Origin: Rhodamnia argentea
Lineage: Eukaryota > Streptophyta > Magnoliopsida > Myrtales > Myrtaceae
DNA length: 64,000 nucleotides
Reading direction: 5' to 3'
NCBI RefSeq assembly: GCF_020921035.1
Contig: NC_063160.1
Location: 15,403,095-15,467,094, forward strand
The translations under genes and the position numbers were made by a program. Of the stretch, positions 26,901 through 39,260 are shown piece by piece. The stretch's first letter is position 1, and each line of letters opens with the position of its first letter. The notes beneath the pieces are model-generated. The model had not been told where the DNA came from. It saw only the letters and a list, made by a program, of their open reading frames with translations, and searched no databases.

Positions 26901-27495
26901 GGATCCAGATACATTATTGCCGATGGCTTACTCAATTAAGGTTTGACTTGCCAATGCTCATTGTTTCTTCTGGTCATGTCAACTTTTGCAGTCGCAGATT
27001 CCATTTTTTTTTTTTTAATAAAAAAGATGCTTGTTACTACAGTGACATTGCAGGATCTTTTTGCTTCAGGAATTATGGTTGCCTGACCATTTGGTCTGTG
27101 CCTCACTTATTAAGAGAGTAAAATCCAAGGGACAAGATATCGATTTCTTTTAAATAAATGTTTCTTCAGTTTTGTTCTTAATGAATTAATCTTCAATACG
27201 ACATGAAATGGAGATTATTGATCTTGTTCGCTTATATGTTGCATGACCAAATTCAAGACTCTTTCCCTGCAAATGCTTCAAGAGTCGTATAGTTTTGTCG
27301 GCCAAGGCCTCAAGTGCTTCTTGGATGTTTGTGGTTGATTCTTGTTCCAGCTCTCTGTCATAGATCTTTGTGTATGATCAGGTAGCAAAACGCTTGGAAG
27401 AATTGAAGGAGGAGTATGAGAAGAGGAACGGAAAAGCACTTAAATCTGCTGAGAGTGCTGCTAAACAGAACCACAATAAAGGTTTCTCCTCGTAG
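23934..27495 (+). CDS. TBC-domain Rab GTPase-activating protein, PAM1-like
   Basis: Eight coding exons join in frame: 23934-24076, 24172-24367, 24782-24952, 25031-25147, 26417-26614, 26706-26765, 26842-26940 and 27382-27495, giving 365 aa. After a short N-terminus (LPSPRPLDRFGFVKQ) the TBC domain runs from about residue 83 (RKGIPDCLRGLVWQL) to about 300. Both catalytic fingers are present: the arginine finger in IIRDISR (Arg133) and the glutamine finger in YVQG (Gln170). It should therefore be an active GAP that speeds GTP hydrolysis on a Rab protein in membrane traffic; the Rab partner cannot be read from sequence. The closest family I know is Arabidopsis PAM1 and its paralogue At3g02460, which lies next to FTSHi3, as here. 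The intron at 25148-26416 is long. The C-terminal 37 residues form a short helical, charged tail. Confidence 0.94.
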
Positions 27496-28918
27496 ATATT
27501 CAAGGCAGAACTTGCTCATTCACATGGAAGAGAATCTCCCTGCTCTATTTTTCGTGGCCAATGATGTCAACAGAAATTCCAAATATGACCGAACGCTGTG
27601 GCTTGATGTACATTTCATGATTGGTTCAAGGTGAAGTTTGGCATTAAAATTGGATCACGTCACCTCAATAAGAGCGCATTGCGAAGAAGCTTTCTTGGAG
27701 TGGGAATAAAACGGGTGTCATGCGCTTTAGATGTTTGCTGATGTTCTTCCAACTTGACACCGGAAGCTCTCACAGTGGTTCGCGTGACTTCCTTCCCATC
27801 TCACGTCTCCTGGAGCTCGTGCTACGTTTGAGGCATTATAACTCGAGTACAAAATTTTGTCAATCCTGTGGCTTAGGTTTCTTGTTTGCCCTTCATCTGC
27901 GGCTACTGTTTGATCCGCAAGAGGTACCACGGTTGCTCCTGTGTGCTTACTGCTCGGTGTGGCCAGATGCTCTGTTGTTTGCTGAAGTCGTCCGAGTGAT
28001 TCACTCGTCTCTCTGATTATTTTCTTGCTTCGATAGCTTCTCGTAACCGTGATTTCTTCTGGGATTGCTCCTCTACACATTGGTGCTAGCAAAGATGGAG
28101 GGGGTTTATTGACCACTGTTCTCTCTCTTAGTATCTTCAAAATTCTGTGTATATTTTTCAGCATTATATGCCGATGAATGCATGAATCCGATAAAAGTTT
28201 TGGGGCAACTGTTTTTGATGTGGCTCTAGAAAACGTATTTGGGACTATGGAAGTACGAGAAAGATGCTGAATGTTTCATTTTTATTTTGTCGTTCCGGGT
28301 CAACTTTCAAGGAAAAAAGAAGCAGCACGAAACCCAACTCAATTTTGATTTCATTCAATTTCCGGTCCATTTAACAATGCGATTTGGTTTGTAAGTTTCC
28401 AAAACAGAAGTTAATCAGTTCAGTTTTCGATTTGGCATCAAGGAGAAATGGATAATAATTTTTAAAAAAATGATTATTAAAAATGATTATTTATGATACT
28501 TAAAAAAATTTAACCAATTAAAAATATTTTCATTATCGATAATAATGTATACCCAAATAATTTCTTAGAAGGTAAAAATATTTCTCGTTGCAATACAATT
28601 TTTATTATTTGAAAAATATTTTTTAAATAATAATTTTTCGCAAAATAAAGAATTTTTTTTTGAAGTTGCATATTATTTGCCTAATCAAGACCTTAGGATC
28701 GAGAAAGGTTCTCCGATTGCCATCATCAATTAGAATCGAGAGTCCATGGTTTTACTCGTTAAAGAGCTCCGATGTTGGTTCATTTCGCGGGCACAGCTCT
28801 CCTGTTCCTGACCCCTTCGTGGAAAAAGTTTTGACCCATCGCCATGATCGCTGCTGCGAGCTTTTCGTCGTAGCGGCCGATCTCTGTCTCCGTCTCTGCG
28901 ATTTTGCTTCGTGCGGGA
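27496..28918. other. 3' region of the Rab-GAP gene and upstream region of the PPR gene
   Basis: 27496 to about 28170 is probably 3' untranslated or immediate 3' flank. 28400-28680 is strongly AT-rich. 28700-28918 becomes GC-richer and is the likely leader of the PPR gene. Overlapping open frames on both strands here are unsupported. Confidence 0.55.
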
Positions 28919-30697
28919 ATGGCGGGCTCGACTTCCTTCAACACAGAAACCCAACTCGTACAAAGCATCTGTGGACTCATAATCAAAGGTCAAGGGAACT
29001 GTCCCTTCCACTCGAAGCTCTCTTCGGTTCTCACCTCCGCAATCATTCATCAAGTTCTCCTCAGCTTCTCGCTCCATTGTCCCAGTCCTTCTCATTTGTT
29101 GGCATTCTTCAAGAACGTGGAATCGATGCCCGGGCACAAGCACTCTTTACAATCCTCGTGGACGATGATTCACATCCTCACCAAGCACAAACACTTCAGG
29201 AGTGCCCAGGACCTGCTCGAGAAAATCGCTCGAAGAGATTTCTTGTCGTCCCCGTCAGTTTTGGGAGCTCTGGTGAGGGCACATGATGACCCGGATGCCA
29301 ATTCGCAGGTTTTCAGCTGGCTGGTGATATTTTATGCGAATTCCAGGATGACCCAGGATGCGGTTCAAGTGTTCGAGCACATGAGAGTGTGCGGCCTTAA
29401 GCCACATTTGCATGCCTGCACTGTGTTGTTGAGTTCTTTGGCGAAGGATCGACTGACTGATATGGTGTGGAAATTATACAAGAAGATGGTTAGGCTCGGG
29501 GTTGTCCCGAATATTCACATATACAACGTGCTGATTCATGCTTGTTGCAAGTCTGCAGACACGGAGAAAGCGGAAAAGATATTGATTGAAATGGAGTCTA
29601 AATGTGTTCATCCTGACCTCTTCACGTACAATACGTTGATAGCGTTGTACTGCAAGAAGGGCATGCATTATGAAGCTCTATGTGTTCAAGATAGAATGGA
29701 AAGAGGAGCAGTTAGTCCTGATATTGTAACCTATAACTCTCTTGTGTATGGACTTTGCAGGGAAGGCAGGATGAGAGAAGCTGTGAGGCTTTTTAGGGAA
29801 ATCAAAGGTGTTTCGCCTAATCATGTGACGTATACAACCTTAATTGATGGGTATTGCAGAATAAATGACCTCGAAGAGGCTTTAAGGTTGCGAGAGGTGA
29901 TGGTGGCCAAAGGTCTGTATCACGGTGTTGCAACGTACAATTCCATCCTGCGAAAATTATGTGAACAAGGTAGAATGAGGGATGCCAACAAGCTCTTGAA
30001 TGAGATGAGCGAGCAGAAAGTAGAACCTGATAATATTACGTGCAACACTTTGATTAATGCATACTGCAAGATAAGGGATATGAGGTCTGCATTGAAAGTG
30101 AGGAATAAGATGCTCGAGGCTGGACTTAAGTTGGACCAATTCACGTACAAGGCACTGATTCATGGTTTCTGCAAGGTTCAAGACATGCACAACGCAAAAG
30201 ATTTCCTCATTAGCATGCTTAATGCTGGATTGTCTCCCAGCTACTGCACTTATTCCTGGCTTATAGATGGGTACTGTGACTTAAATGAGGAAGAGGCGAT
30301 ACTAAGACTCCCGGATGAACTTGCTAAGAGAGGTCTTTGTGTCGATGTTTCTCTGTACAGGGCGCTGATAAGGAGGTTCTGTAAAAGAGAGAAGATTGAT
30401 TATGCTGAAAAAGTCTTTTCAATAATGAAAGAGAAGGGCATATCAGGAGATAGTGTCATATACAGCAGTCTAGCCTATGCCTACATGAAAGTGGGGAACA
30501 CTACAGCCTCATCAGCCATGATGGATGACATGTATAAGAGGAGGTTAATGATAACTTTAAAGATCTATAGAAGCTTAAGTGCTTCCTGTGTAGGTGATGA
30601 AAACATCTCAAGGCTCTTTTGGAACGAGGTGGTTGACAGAGGCCTAATGTCAAAAAGCAGTTTGAAGGATATTCAACACTCTGCTTGGCATTCATGA
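28919..30697 (+). CDS. P-class pentatricopeptide repeat protein
   Basis: A single uninterrupted exon of 592 aa. About a dozen 35-residue PPR motifs run from about residue 135 to 570, with typical phrases such as DLFTYNTLIALYCKKG, DIVTYNSLVYGLCREG and NHVTYTTLIDGYCRINDL. No E, DYW or MutS-related domain follows, so it is P class. Such proteins bind organelle RNA in a sequence-specific way and affect its stability, splicing or translation. The first residues (MAGSTSFNTE) give no clear targeting signal; mitochondrion or plastid is a family expectation. The ATG at 28919 is the first in this frame. It resembles Arabidopsis At5g38730, whose neighbour I recall as the RRP7-like gene, the type clustered just downstream here. 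Confidence 0.93.
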   Translation: MAGSTSFNTETQLVQSICGLIIKGQGNCPFHSKLSSVLTSAIIHQVLLSFSLHCPSPSHLLAFFKNVESMPGHKHSLQSSWTMIHILTKHKHFRSAQDLLEKIARRDFLSSPSVLGALVRAHDDPDANSQVFSWLVIFYANSRMTQDAVQVFEHMRVCGLKPHLHACTVLLSSLAKDRLTDMVWKLYKKMVRLGVVPNIHIYNVLIHACCKSADTEKAEKILIEMESKCVHPDLFTYNTLIALYCKKGMHYEALCVQDRMERGAVSPDIVTYNSLVYGLCREGRMREAVRLFREIKGVSPNHVTYTTLIDGYCRINDLEEALRLREVMVAKGLYHGVATYNSILRKLCEQGRMRDANKLLNEMSEQKVEPDNITCNTLINAYCKIRDMRSALKVRNKMLEAGLKLDQFTYKALIHGFCKVQDMHNAKDFLISMLNAGLSPSYCTYSWLIDGYCDLNEEEAILRLPDELAKRGLCVDVSLYRALIRRFCKREKIDYAEKVFSIMKEKGISGDSVIYSSLAYAYMKVGNTTASSAMMDDMYKRRLMITLKIYRSLSASCVGDENISRLFWNEVVDRGLMSKSSLKDIQHSAWHS

Positions 30698-32072
30698 AGT
30701 AAGAGCATTAATTCATGGTAAATTGATTATTTTTAGCTCTGCAATGTGAGTTGCTCAAAAAACTGGTAAGTTGTTTAATGCAGCTGCAAACCTCTATGGA
30801 AAAGAAAAAGGTCCAGTGCAGGTTTTCTGTGAGCTGTCATTTTAGCTTTGAGATTGCTTGAATGCCACAGCCCGATCAATTGCACAAGGGTGTCTCCTCA
30901 AGAAGGTGTAGTATGTCTACTTGATGCTTTTCTGGCACACTGGCTTTTGTTTTTCATTGCTTGTAGTGAAGACTCCGGTTAGCAACACTATTTCATTACT
31001 TAGTGTTTCTGCCACCCGTGAACTATCAATTTAATTGATTTAAAAGCTATACATTGTTGCAGTTACTTGTCACATAAGAGCAACACCGATGAGTTGGACA
31101 TAGGTTGGGACATCATCTTGATCCACAAGACAGACCACTGCCACGCGAAGGTTCTTCAACAATTTTCTAATGGGAAGATACCGGTATCTTCAGGTCCTCT
31201 ATTTCACAAGCAACCAAAGTAAGACCAAGGAGACAAGGACCAGTCTGGCAAAGGCCAGTGCTGCCAAGCAGTAGGCCTCGCAGGCAGCAGAGCATGTGAA
31301 GAGAATGGCTCGTGGTGCTAAGGGAACTGGGAAGCATACTTGGAATTGCTGGCAATGCCAACAATGATGACGGGAGAATGCGTTAGGGAATGAGATCCAT
31401 ATAAATACTAAGGGAAGTAAACAGTTACTGCTATGGTCTGCTGTATTTTACTTCGAATGAGGTATTTTTTAGGTCCTATCATGGAAGTTTGGAGTCGTCT
31501 CTGGTCCTGCCAGAGGCAACATTCTACATGTATGCATTGGTTGATTTCAAATGAAATAAGATTCTTCCCCTTTCTTTTCCACCCTAATTCCCCAACTTGA
31601 TCAAACTAGAGAAAAGAAAGAGATGGAAGATGGTTTATACACGAGTGGAAGGAGTAGTGATATCAAACAACACTAAAAGCCTCTGTTATCAAGAGTAAGG
31701 CATCAACCGGAAAAGGGAGGAAAACAGCAGCTCTCTGAGCATTTCTTGGTAATAGAGTAGGAGTCTATGGCACATCGCATAAGGACAACAAAAATGAGAT
31801 CAGAACAAAACTTGAAGGAATTAGTGACTTGACATGCTGCGCTCATTTCTGCAGTATTCTAGTCACAGCCTGAGTCCTCCAGCATCTTCACTAAGTCTAT
31901 ATCCATGTAAGAATAGTGTCTCCTCTGACATAACCACCTAGGGTCCGTAAGAACAAACGCATCCTTGTGGCCACTGCACTCTGCTTGGACCAGTATCAAA
32001 TTCCATATAAGGAATATACACTTCCTTCTAATGTATCCCTATGGACCTCATTCTTATGGCTTGTCAACCAAC
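30698..32072. other. Intergenic between PPR and the WDR43-like fragment (converging genes)
   Basis: The first several hundred bases are probably the PPR 3' untranslated region. About 31600-32072 is probably the 3' end of the minus-strand WDR43-like transcript. No further gene or clear repeat was seen. Confidence 0.5.
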
Positions 32073-33364
32073 TTAGTCGCTCATTTCATCAGCATCACTA
32101 TCTCCTTCGAATACTATGTCAGATGTTTCCTCCTCGGGGCTATGATGGTCGATGTCCATTATTGCATCTTCTGATCCCTCTTCCTCACTGTCATGGTCTT
32201 CATAAATCACTGGTTTCACTGGAGTATCTTCCTCCTCTTTCTCATCGATTACCTGCTCAAGAAGTACAGACGGGGTCAGATGACACACCAAACTTTAGTA
32301 CAAATCCCAACTTCGCATTTAGTTATACGTACTCCTGCGTAAAGGACGTCCAAAGAGACAGATAGTTGAAGAGCTGGCCGAAAGGTCGACACTCTCGATT
32401 CAATGAGCTGCAAACAACCACAAGCAAATCAGAAACCCAAAGAAAAGAAAGTCATGTTACGAAATTGGACAAATCTTCCTACACAACCTTGAGATTTTAT
32501 TAAATTTATCCACAGCAGTACGAGTAAAAGAGATGATATTGGAAGGTAAAACATTCTGCTGAAGCTCATATATACTTGCGCTCAAAAGTTTCTTAACATG
32601 GTAACCGGCCCCCATTTCAGACCTGATACAGAGAATTCAAGGCAGCCAGCGAAGCTTCCTGTGACACTATTCCACTAGAGTGCTGAAGCAGTAGTCTTCT
32701 CAGCCAGGGAAGAGCACATACAAGCACAGCACCCCTGCAGCAACAAAGCAAAACAATATTGATGGAGCAGTATCTTCAACAAAAATTTTACAGCCAGGAG
32801 GAAGGCCCCCATAGAACAGCATTAGTGCTGAAAAATCATTCAAGATAATGATTGCATAATCGGAGGCAAAGATTGATAGTGGGAATACATAGAAAGGCTG
32901 CCCAGCATCTAGACCAAGTTCAAAGAGATCACACATCGAAGTCACACAAAACTCTGCAAGAGTACCTAGACATTTATGGCCAACCCTACACGCTATGACA
33001 GCGGAGGACAGTAAATATTGACTACTCTAATTCATATGATAGTTTGGCCAGCAGGTTCAGTGCCGGTATTCTGCTATATAAGATGAATATCCTACATTAT
33101 AAAACATAAATCATGTTTTATTTTACTGACAAAACAAGCAATTGACATGAAGGGAGGGAAAAAGATGGCTTTTGGTCGAATAAGATAGCAACTGTAACAC
33201 CCATACATTTGCAAACAGGACAGTTCTTAACGTCTATATTAGCAAGTAATTGAGCTTCCTTGGTCAATGAGTGTTTTCCTTCAATTTGATGTCGGTAACT
33301 CTTGGCGGTGGATTACAAGTTTAAGATCATCCAGCACAAAATGCCTAAAAATTAATTAGAATAA

Positions 33365-33446
<82 letters not shown>

Positions 33447-34390
33447 CCTGGATTCAACTATGGATATGAGGAATTGCAGAAGCTTAAGAACATCAGATGG
33501 GTTCAAAAGAGAGATAGAATTAGCTATAACCTGCCAGTACAAGCGAGTTTGACACAATTACCATGTGCCTAAATGATCTATCATTATCTTTTCCAGAAAT
33601 AAATAATTATCCAGAAGCATGAAGATAAGATTAAAAGAACACCTTCTCGTCTTGTGTATATAAGCAATCTAAGAGGAGGGCACGGTCATCAGCATGCAAT
33701 GCTTGCTTGAGCAAAACATTAACAGAGTCAGCGCGAGGCTGGGCAAGAGGGGTGAGGTCTTGTTTTTCATGGCTCATGTTTATTCCACCATCTACCAAAT
33801 TTAATTTTTCAAGCTTTTCTCCCATGGTTGGCTCATTCAAATCATCCTCCACAACCCCATCACCAGTCTCACCATTACCTGCCGGGAAAGCGAAACTATG
33901 TTTTCATAATGATGCGACAGTGCTGTTCTACGCATTGTACATACATTCATAAAATCTGACAACCACCATGAAAAACACAGCCTAAAAAGAAACCATAGAC
34001 AACACTAACCAGAGACAAAATAGACATGCAGTCTATGCACATGAGAATGAGAGGCTTCAGCAATGCTATGTATTCTTCAGTTTACTGGAAAAAGAAGAAG
34101 AAGAATGCCATCCACACAGCAACACGCGTCCTACATTTTCTCCTTTTTGGCAATTTAACTAGTGCACCTAATAGCACCATGAACATTGCTACATGCATGC
34201 ATCTCCTTTCTGTTGTTAAATTACTATCGAGCATAATCATATGCGAATTGGCTAATGCAGAGACGAAATAACAGCGGCAACAATATATCATGCAACTGAA
34301 GCACAAGCATATTACAGTACAAAGGCAGGTGAAAAGTAACTTGTAACTACCTTTCCTTGCAGTAACCTTACGGCTTGTTTTCATCATCTC
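32073..34390 (-). pseudogene. 3' portion of a WDR43/UTP5-like gene (Utp12 domain only)
   Basis: Six exons join in frame: 34390-34351, 33878-33643, 33530-33448, 32734-32623, 32407-32333 and 32252-32073, giving 241 residues. The middle part, from SVNVLLKQALHADDRALLLD through VIANSISLLNPSDVLKLLQF, ALPWLRRLLLQHSSGI and LIESRVSTF, is a Utp12 domain. An acidic tail rich in Glu/Asp follows. The family (yeast Utp5, human WDR43, Arabidopsis At5g11240-like) normally has an N-terminal WD40 propeller. No WD40 exon is visible upstream: within 700 bases the sequence turns into the truncated RRP7 copy. The piece is therefore 5'-truncated. The first exon contains ATG ATG, so a Utp12-only protein could in principle be made. 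All splice sites and the frame are intact, so the truncation may be recent or the fragment still used. Confidence 0.75.
33367..33443. repeat. Compound (TA)n(GA)n microsatellite
   Basis: TA repeats (about 33367-33400) run directly into GA repeats (about 33401-33443). They lie in the intron just downstream, on the minus strand, of the WDR43-like exon 33530-33448, ending only a few bases from its donor. Confidence 0.95.
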
Positions 34391-35436
34391 CTAGAAATGC
34401 TAACTTTTACAAGACTTAACACAATGGAGAATCAACTAAACCATGAACTGTGATCTGATCACCGATATTTGATTATCATCCTTCTTTGAACAAACCTTGC
34501 CTTGAATCTTGAACAATAGATTCCAATCTTCCTTATACCTAACTTCAAAATTGCTAAGACGACCGACACATATTCCGTGTTGAAACCAATCATGTATTCA
34601 ACCTTCCTCTTGACAGTTGGGGTCTTATTGCTTGAGACAAGGTTTGCCGCGAAAAGCTCAAGCCAAAGCTAATCCAGCTGAATTCACTATTAAATTTTTC
34701 AAGAGAGTGGTACTTCCATTACCACTGCAAGCAAAAAACATCTCGACCAGTGGTTTTCATAACTCACGGTTCAGTTGACCCTACATCCTTAACCATTCTT
34801 AAGTGTCACATAAAAGACTACTTTTTTCAAGTTTCTAGAGTCTCCTCTGTGTGAATACCAAAGAGAGGAGAGTTCTTCACCCTCTGAAGTACCTGAATAG
34901 AAAATCCAGAAAAACATCTCATGTTTTCAGTCCAATCCCAAGTCTTAAATGGACATAACAATACTTCCCGCTTGGTTTTGTTGTGAAAAGCATAAGAAAT
35001 TAATCATTCCCTTATTTGAAGAGAAGGTAAATCTCTGACTCAAAGGTGGTCAAACAAAATGTGGGATCAAACTTAAGGAACTATTATGTTTTTGCAGTAA
35101 CACAATGACATGTTTTTCTTTGTATTTTCTTGGTAGTGTAAGCCCTACGTCTTCCTGCCAATAGTAGCATCAATTTACTCCTCATGGAAATTCCTCAGTA
35201 GCAGTTCAATAATATATCACATAATTTTGATCCTTTCTACTAGGCCATGTGTGTGTGCACAACACGAATACACATGCACGGGCACATGCTCCCACCCACC
35301 ATACACACAAACACCCTCCAACCCGCATGCACACATACACACAGAGAACATACCCCCACACACACGTACACAGAAAACATGTATTGAAAATGAATGGTAC
35401 GCAGCACTTTGCATAAGAAATAATTCCATTTCTTAC
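34391..35436. other. Junction zone between the WDR43-like fragment and the truncated RRP7 copy
   Basis: 34391-35077 shows no exon I can support on either strand. At 35078 the sequence becomes near-identical to 45161 onward, which marks the left end of the duplicated segment. 35078-35436 is intronic RRP7 sequence and includes a CA-rich microsatellite (about 35250-35380). Confidence 0.65.
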
Positions 35437-37591
35437 TCTTCATTCCTTCTGAAGTATCCTTGTTCCCTGACGAGATACGATAAACCTCCTCCTTATCAGT
35501 TTCATCATTCTTTCTCAGTAGCAGATCACCTTCTTCTGACAAGTTTTGATTGCTTTTCTTCCTCTTCCTCTTGTTAGCCTTCTTAGACATGCCTGCAACA
35601 TGTTGAGGTAAGTATCAAAGGTGTGATATTCAATGCTTTGAATGAAGTAAAACGGATATCTCACAACCCTCATCATGCAGTAAACAATTATTCATAGTCA
35701 TCAAATTTCAATCCCACTATTGAATTCATACAATTCTAGGATCCAAAAACCAGATTGTAGTATATGATCTTGCTACAAAGAGCAGCTGAAAAATTGTAGG
35801 ATCAGTCAGACCAGTAGACTTCTCATGAGTCTCTTGCCCTCTAGCAAAGTAAGTGTAGTTTCCCATGTCGCAAGCCCATGAAGTATCTTTTTTTTGCTCA
35901 AATTCATTATTAAAATAAAAAGGCATTTTCCTAGCATCAAAAGCCCAGTCTTCACCCCTACCACTGTCGAAGTAAACACGAGCAAGAACGAAAAGAAATC
36001 ATCATAGATATCAATTTCCATACATGAAGCCATAATGTGAAGGACCTCAAACACAACTCAAACATCAGAATTACCATCGTCCTCCTCAACAACAACCACA
36101 GCATCAACCCAACAAACACCAGCAAAACCTTCACGTACTCTCAAGATTTCAGTTTTCATAACATTGTGCCGGTATTTTCCAGGAAAAACATGCAAAAAGT
36201 GTCTCCAATACTCTCGTTCTTTAACTTTACTGCATCTTATTTAGTCTCAAGTCAGGTGTTCAGCGTTGCTTCATTTGGTTCTGTTTGCACATAGGTGGCT
36301 TTCGGTGTAGATTCAAGGTTCATGATGATTTCGTGTATTAGTGCCAGCAAAATACGGTCACCTTCACTTTGTTCTTCAACCCAGGAAGGTCTATTCAGTC
36401 AGAAGTCTTGCATAGAGGCGTCAAAAATTACGCACGAGAGAGGATCGCCATAATGCAAAACCAGAATGGTGAGTTTTAACATCCTAATTGGAAATAATGC
36501 TACAATTTTAGTTTTTCTAGCTTAATGTAGCACGTAGCAGGAAACCAAGATCATAGATCTATGATGTGATCCACCGCTTAATCCTCAAAGACACTGCTCC
36601 AGCTTTTACGACTTCTGCTACGAGTAAATTTTCATTGCAGGCACCGACAAGCAAACAACATCACAACCTTATTGCTAGTTATAAACTATATAATCCAGTA
36701 TTCGGAACTTCTGGATGAAAAAAACAAAAAATATTGGCTAGTATTAGCTAACAAAAAGTACAGCTACATACTACTGATTCCTTGAGAATGGTCATCCACC
36801 ACAGAAGTATGATCGACCTCGCTCCTGTCGGGTGCACTGTTTGTTTCCTGTAATTGGTCTCCTTCATCCCTTAACTTGTTATCCTTCTGTTTTTTCCTGA
36901 CAAGTCTCTTTGACTTACCTACATTGCAGAAAATGCTAGAAACAATGAGAACTTGGTAACAAAGTGCAATAGCCAAAGTTCACTTCTACAGAGTGCATAC
37001 TTGCGAGTCTAGTACCGTTATGCCTTGAATATGGTAATGCATATTCTATTTACAACTGAGTATAATCATGACAATCACTAAGAACAGTAAGATACTCACA
37101 TAAAGAGGCACGTCAAACTCCAAAGCAAATTAAATACTAGGTAGCAAAGTGAAAGGCCAATAATTGCTGGAAGCATGGTGTACCCATATGCAGAAACACA
37201 ACAGGAGGCAAGAATACCATATGCTTGAGCAAAAAGAATTCTAGGCTAATGAAGAAGGAAATCAAACTGAAGTCAGACAGGTTTGTTCCAAATACAAACT
37301 ATCGACGGAACAAATAGATCACTAATACCATGCTCAGCCTCCCATCGACCCCATTGCCCACTAGATCCTTTTTCTCCATTTTTCCCTTCTTACCAGATGA
37401 TCCGCTTTTTTCCATTCATTCACTGATCTAACGAACCTACTATGAGGGAAACCAAGAGGAAGGTGGAAAAAGACAAAACAAACATACTACTCCTACGCCA
37501 TCTGACTTGCCAATTGCCATTATTGAAAATATTTACCTTTCTTCTCTCCATGCTCTTCCATTATGCTTCCAACTTCCACTTGATCTGACAT
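35437..37591 (-). pseudogene. 5'-half RRP7-like gene copy (start exon plus two repeat exons)
   Basis: Three exons equivalent to exons 1-3 of the intact gene are present with good splice sites: 37591-37537, 36918-36772 and 35592-35437. They encode MSDQVEVGSIMEEHGEKKG and two Lys-rich modules. No later RRP7 exon follows before the duplicated segment ends at 35078, so the Rrp7 domain is missing. Reading past the last donor enters a CA-rich microsatellite. Compared with the intact copy, module 1 differs at one residue and module 2 at about five of 52. Its leader region near 38290-38520 is also present, so it may still be transcribed. Confidence 0.85.
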
Positions 37592-38929
37592 CATCCAATA
37601 AGCATAAAAAGCTGAACAAATTGAGTCCATCAGACAAATGCTACATTGAATTCTATGCATGATATATCACTTGTAGCAAGAGTTTCACATTTTGTGGACA
37701 TTAACATGTAGGGGTATGGCATGCACATGCTAAAAAACCAAGGCCGGTCACTCACATCAAGTACGGGACACGAGTAACTACGGTTTCTGGGAAAATCGCT
37801 AATCAAATAACAAAATGAGGACATCAAAAGCATTGCCAGAGGAACATTCTCATACACAAAATACATACTCCAACCCAAATCAGCATGCACAAATCTACTC
37901 TGATACAACACAGCTTCATTAAACATATATCGAACAATTGGTAACACGGGTTCAGAAGGTAAAGGAACAGGTCTCTACTGAGCGAATTCCCCTGCTTGCA
38001 TTTGGCAAACAAAAATCCGCACCACAATCATCATATTGAGTGAACCAGGATCACTTATGCTCTTGAGCTTGAGTAAAGTTGGATTCTCATAATAAGACAT
38101 TTGCATACCCTCTCTTGTCCATGAAAAACAAGAATATTTGGCTAATGGGACAACAAAGAGTGTTGGCGAAGGAAGACTAAACTAATGAAGGATGTCAAAC
38201 ACGGACAAGTCCTCAGCATTCATTAAAAGTTGGGAACTAAAATTACTAACCACAGACAGACAGAGAGAGGGAGAGAGTATCGAACCAGAGGCGCGGGTGG
38301 TTGCCAACGAGCTTAGCCGCCGAGGACGTGCAGCGGAGAGCGAGCGATGGCGTGGGTTGTTGCGGGGAGGAGAGGCGTGCGTACGGTGGTCTAACGTTGA
38401 GGCTTCGAAGGCGCGAAGCCGATGGGGGCGGTGGCGGTGGCGGTGGCGGTGGGAGGAAGGGAGAGGGAGAGACGAGACGAGAGAGACGGGGCGAGTGAAC
38501 CACCTTTTCTTTCCCTAGTCTCTGTTTGTCCAACCAAGTTGTTCATTTTATACTAAACTATATTTCACTTTTACCTAACTGAAAACGCTTATTTAAAAAA
38601 AAAAAACGGATTTAGAGTAGAATTAAAACTTATAAACTGACAAAAATCGGAACGAGAATAAAACACACATTAAAATTGAACTGAAAAATATCGAGCACAT
38701 ATTTAATTATTTATCTCAATAGGGAGTTCGTTGTCACTTTGAACTCATGACAACGGAAAATGGGACGATAAAGTTAGTTTCGGATCCAATTTACTTTGGA
38801 ATTTCTATTCTTGAATCGTGATTGTCCTGCCTTTTTTGTCCTACTTTGAAAATCAATTTGCTAATGAAAATTTTCAATAAGGACATGAAATGAACTCTGT
38901 TTCAAATAAAGGTCCGAAATGCTTTGTTT

Positions 38930-39260
38930 GTTTCATAAAAATGGCTTGAAATGTCAATATCAGTATCAAAAAAGAGCCTAACTTAGTAGCTGATTAAGGA
39001 CATTTTGGTCATTTTATTTAATTTTTTTATCTTTATCTTTTTTCTATTTTTTTAAATAAAAAAGTAAATGTAAACAAAAATAAAGCAATAAGAGAAGACA
39101 CGGGCAGGAGGCAACGCTCCCGCCTATGGGCATTGGCGCTTCGACGAGGGTTTGCGAGCCCTCCCCAAAGTCGGGCAGGGTTGGGCGACCCTCGCCCAAG
39201 TTTAGGGGAGGGTCGCGGCCCTAGGCCGGACCTTGGCGAGGGTCGCCGGCATCTTCGAGC
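38930..39260. mobile_element. Dispersed GC-rich repeat with AT-rich flanks (copy 2)
   Basis: An AT-rich lead with the phrase ttggtcattttatttaat is followed by a GC-rich core (about 39095-39255) with gagggtttgcgagccct and gggcgaccctcgccc. It matches 49.45-49.6 kb as part of the large duplication, and 18.0-18.2 kb as an independent family member. Confidence 0.6.

Noticed and set aside
28660-29286. Plus-strand open frame of 208 aa overlapping the start of the PPR gene
   Set aside because: It is a different frame of the PPR exon and leader; only the PPR frame shows repeat motifs.
34351-35592. An in-frame RRP7-WDR43 fusion protein
   Set aside because: RRP7 exon 3 ends in phase 1 and the first WDR43-like exon begins in phase 0; the joined frame stops at TAA after seven codons and no linking exon was found.
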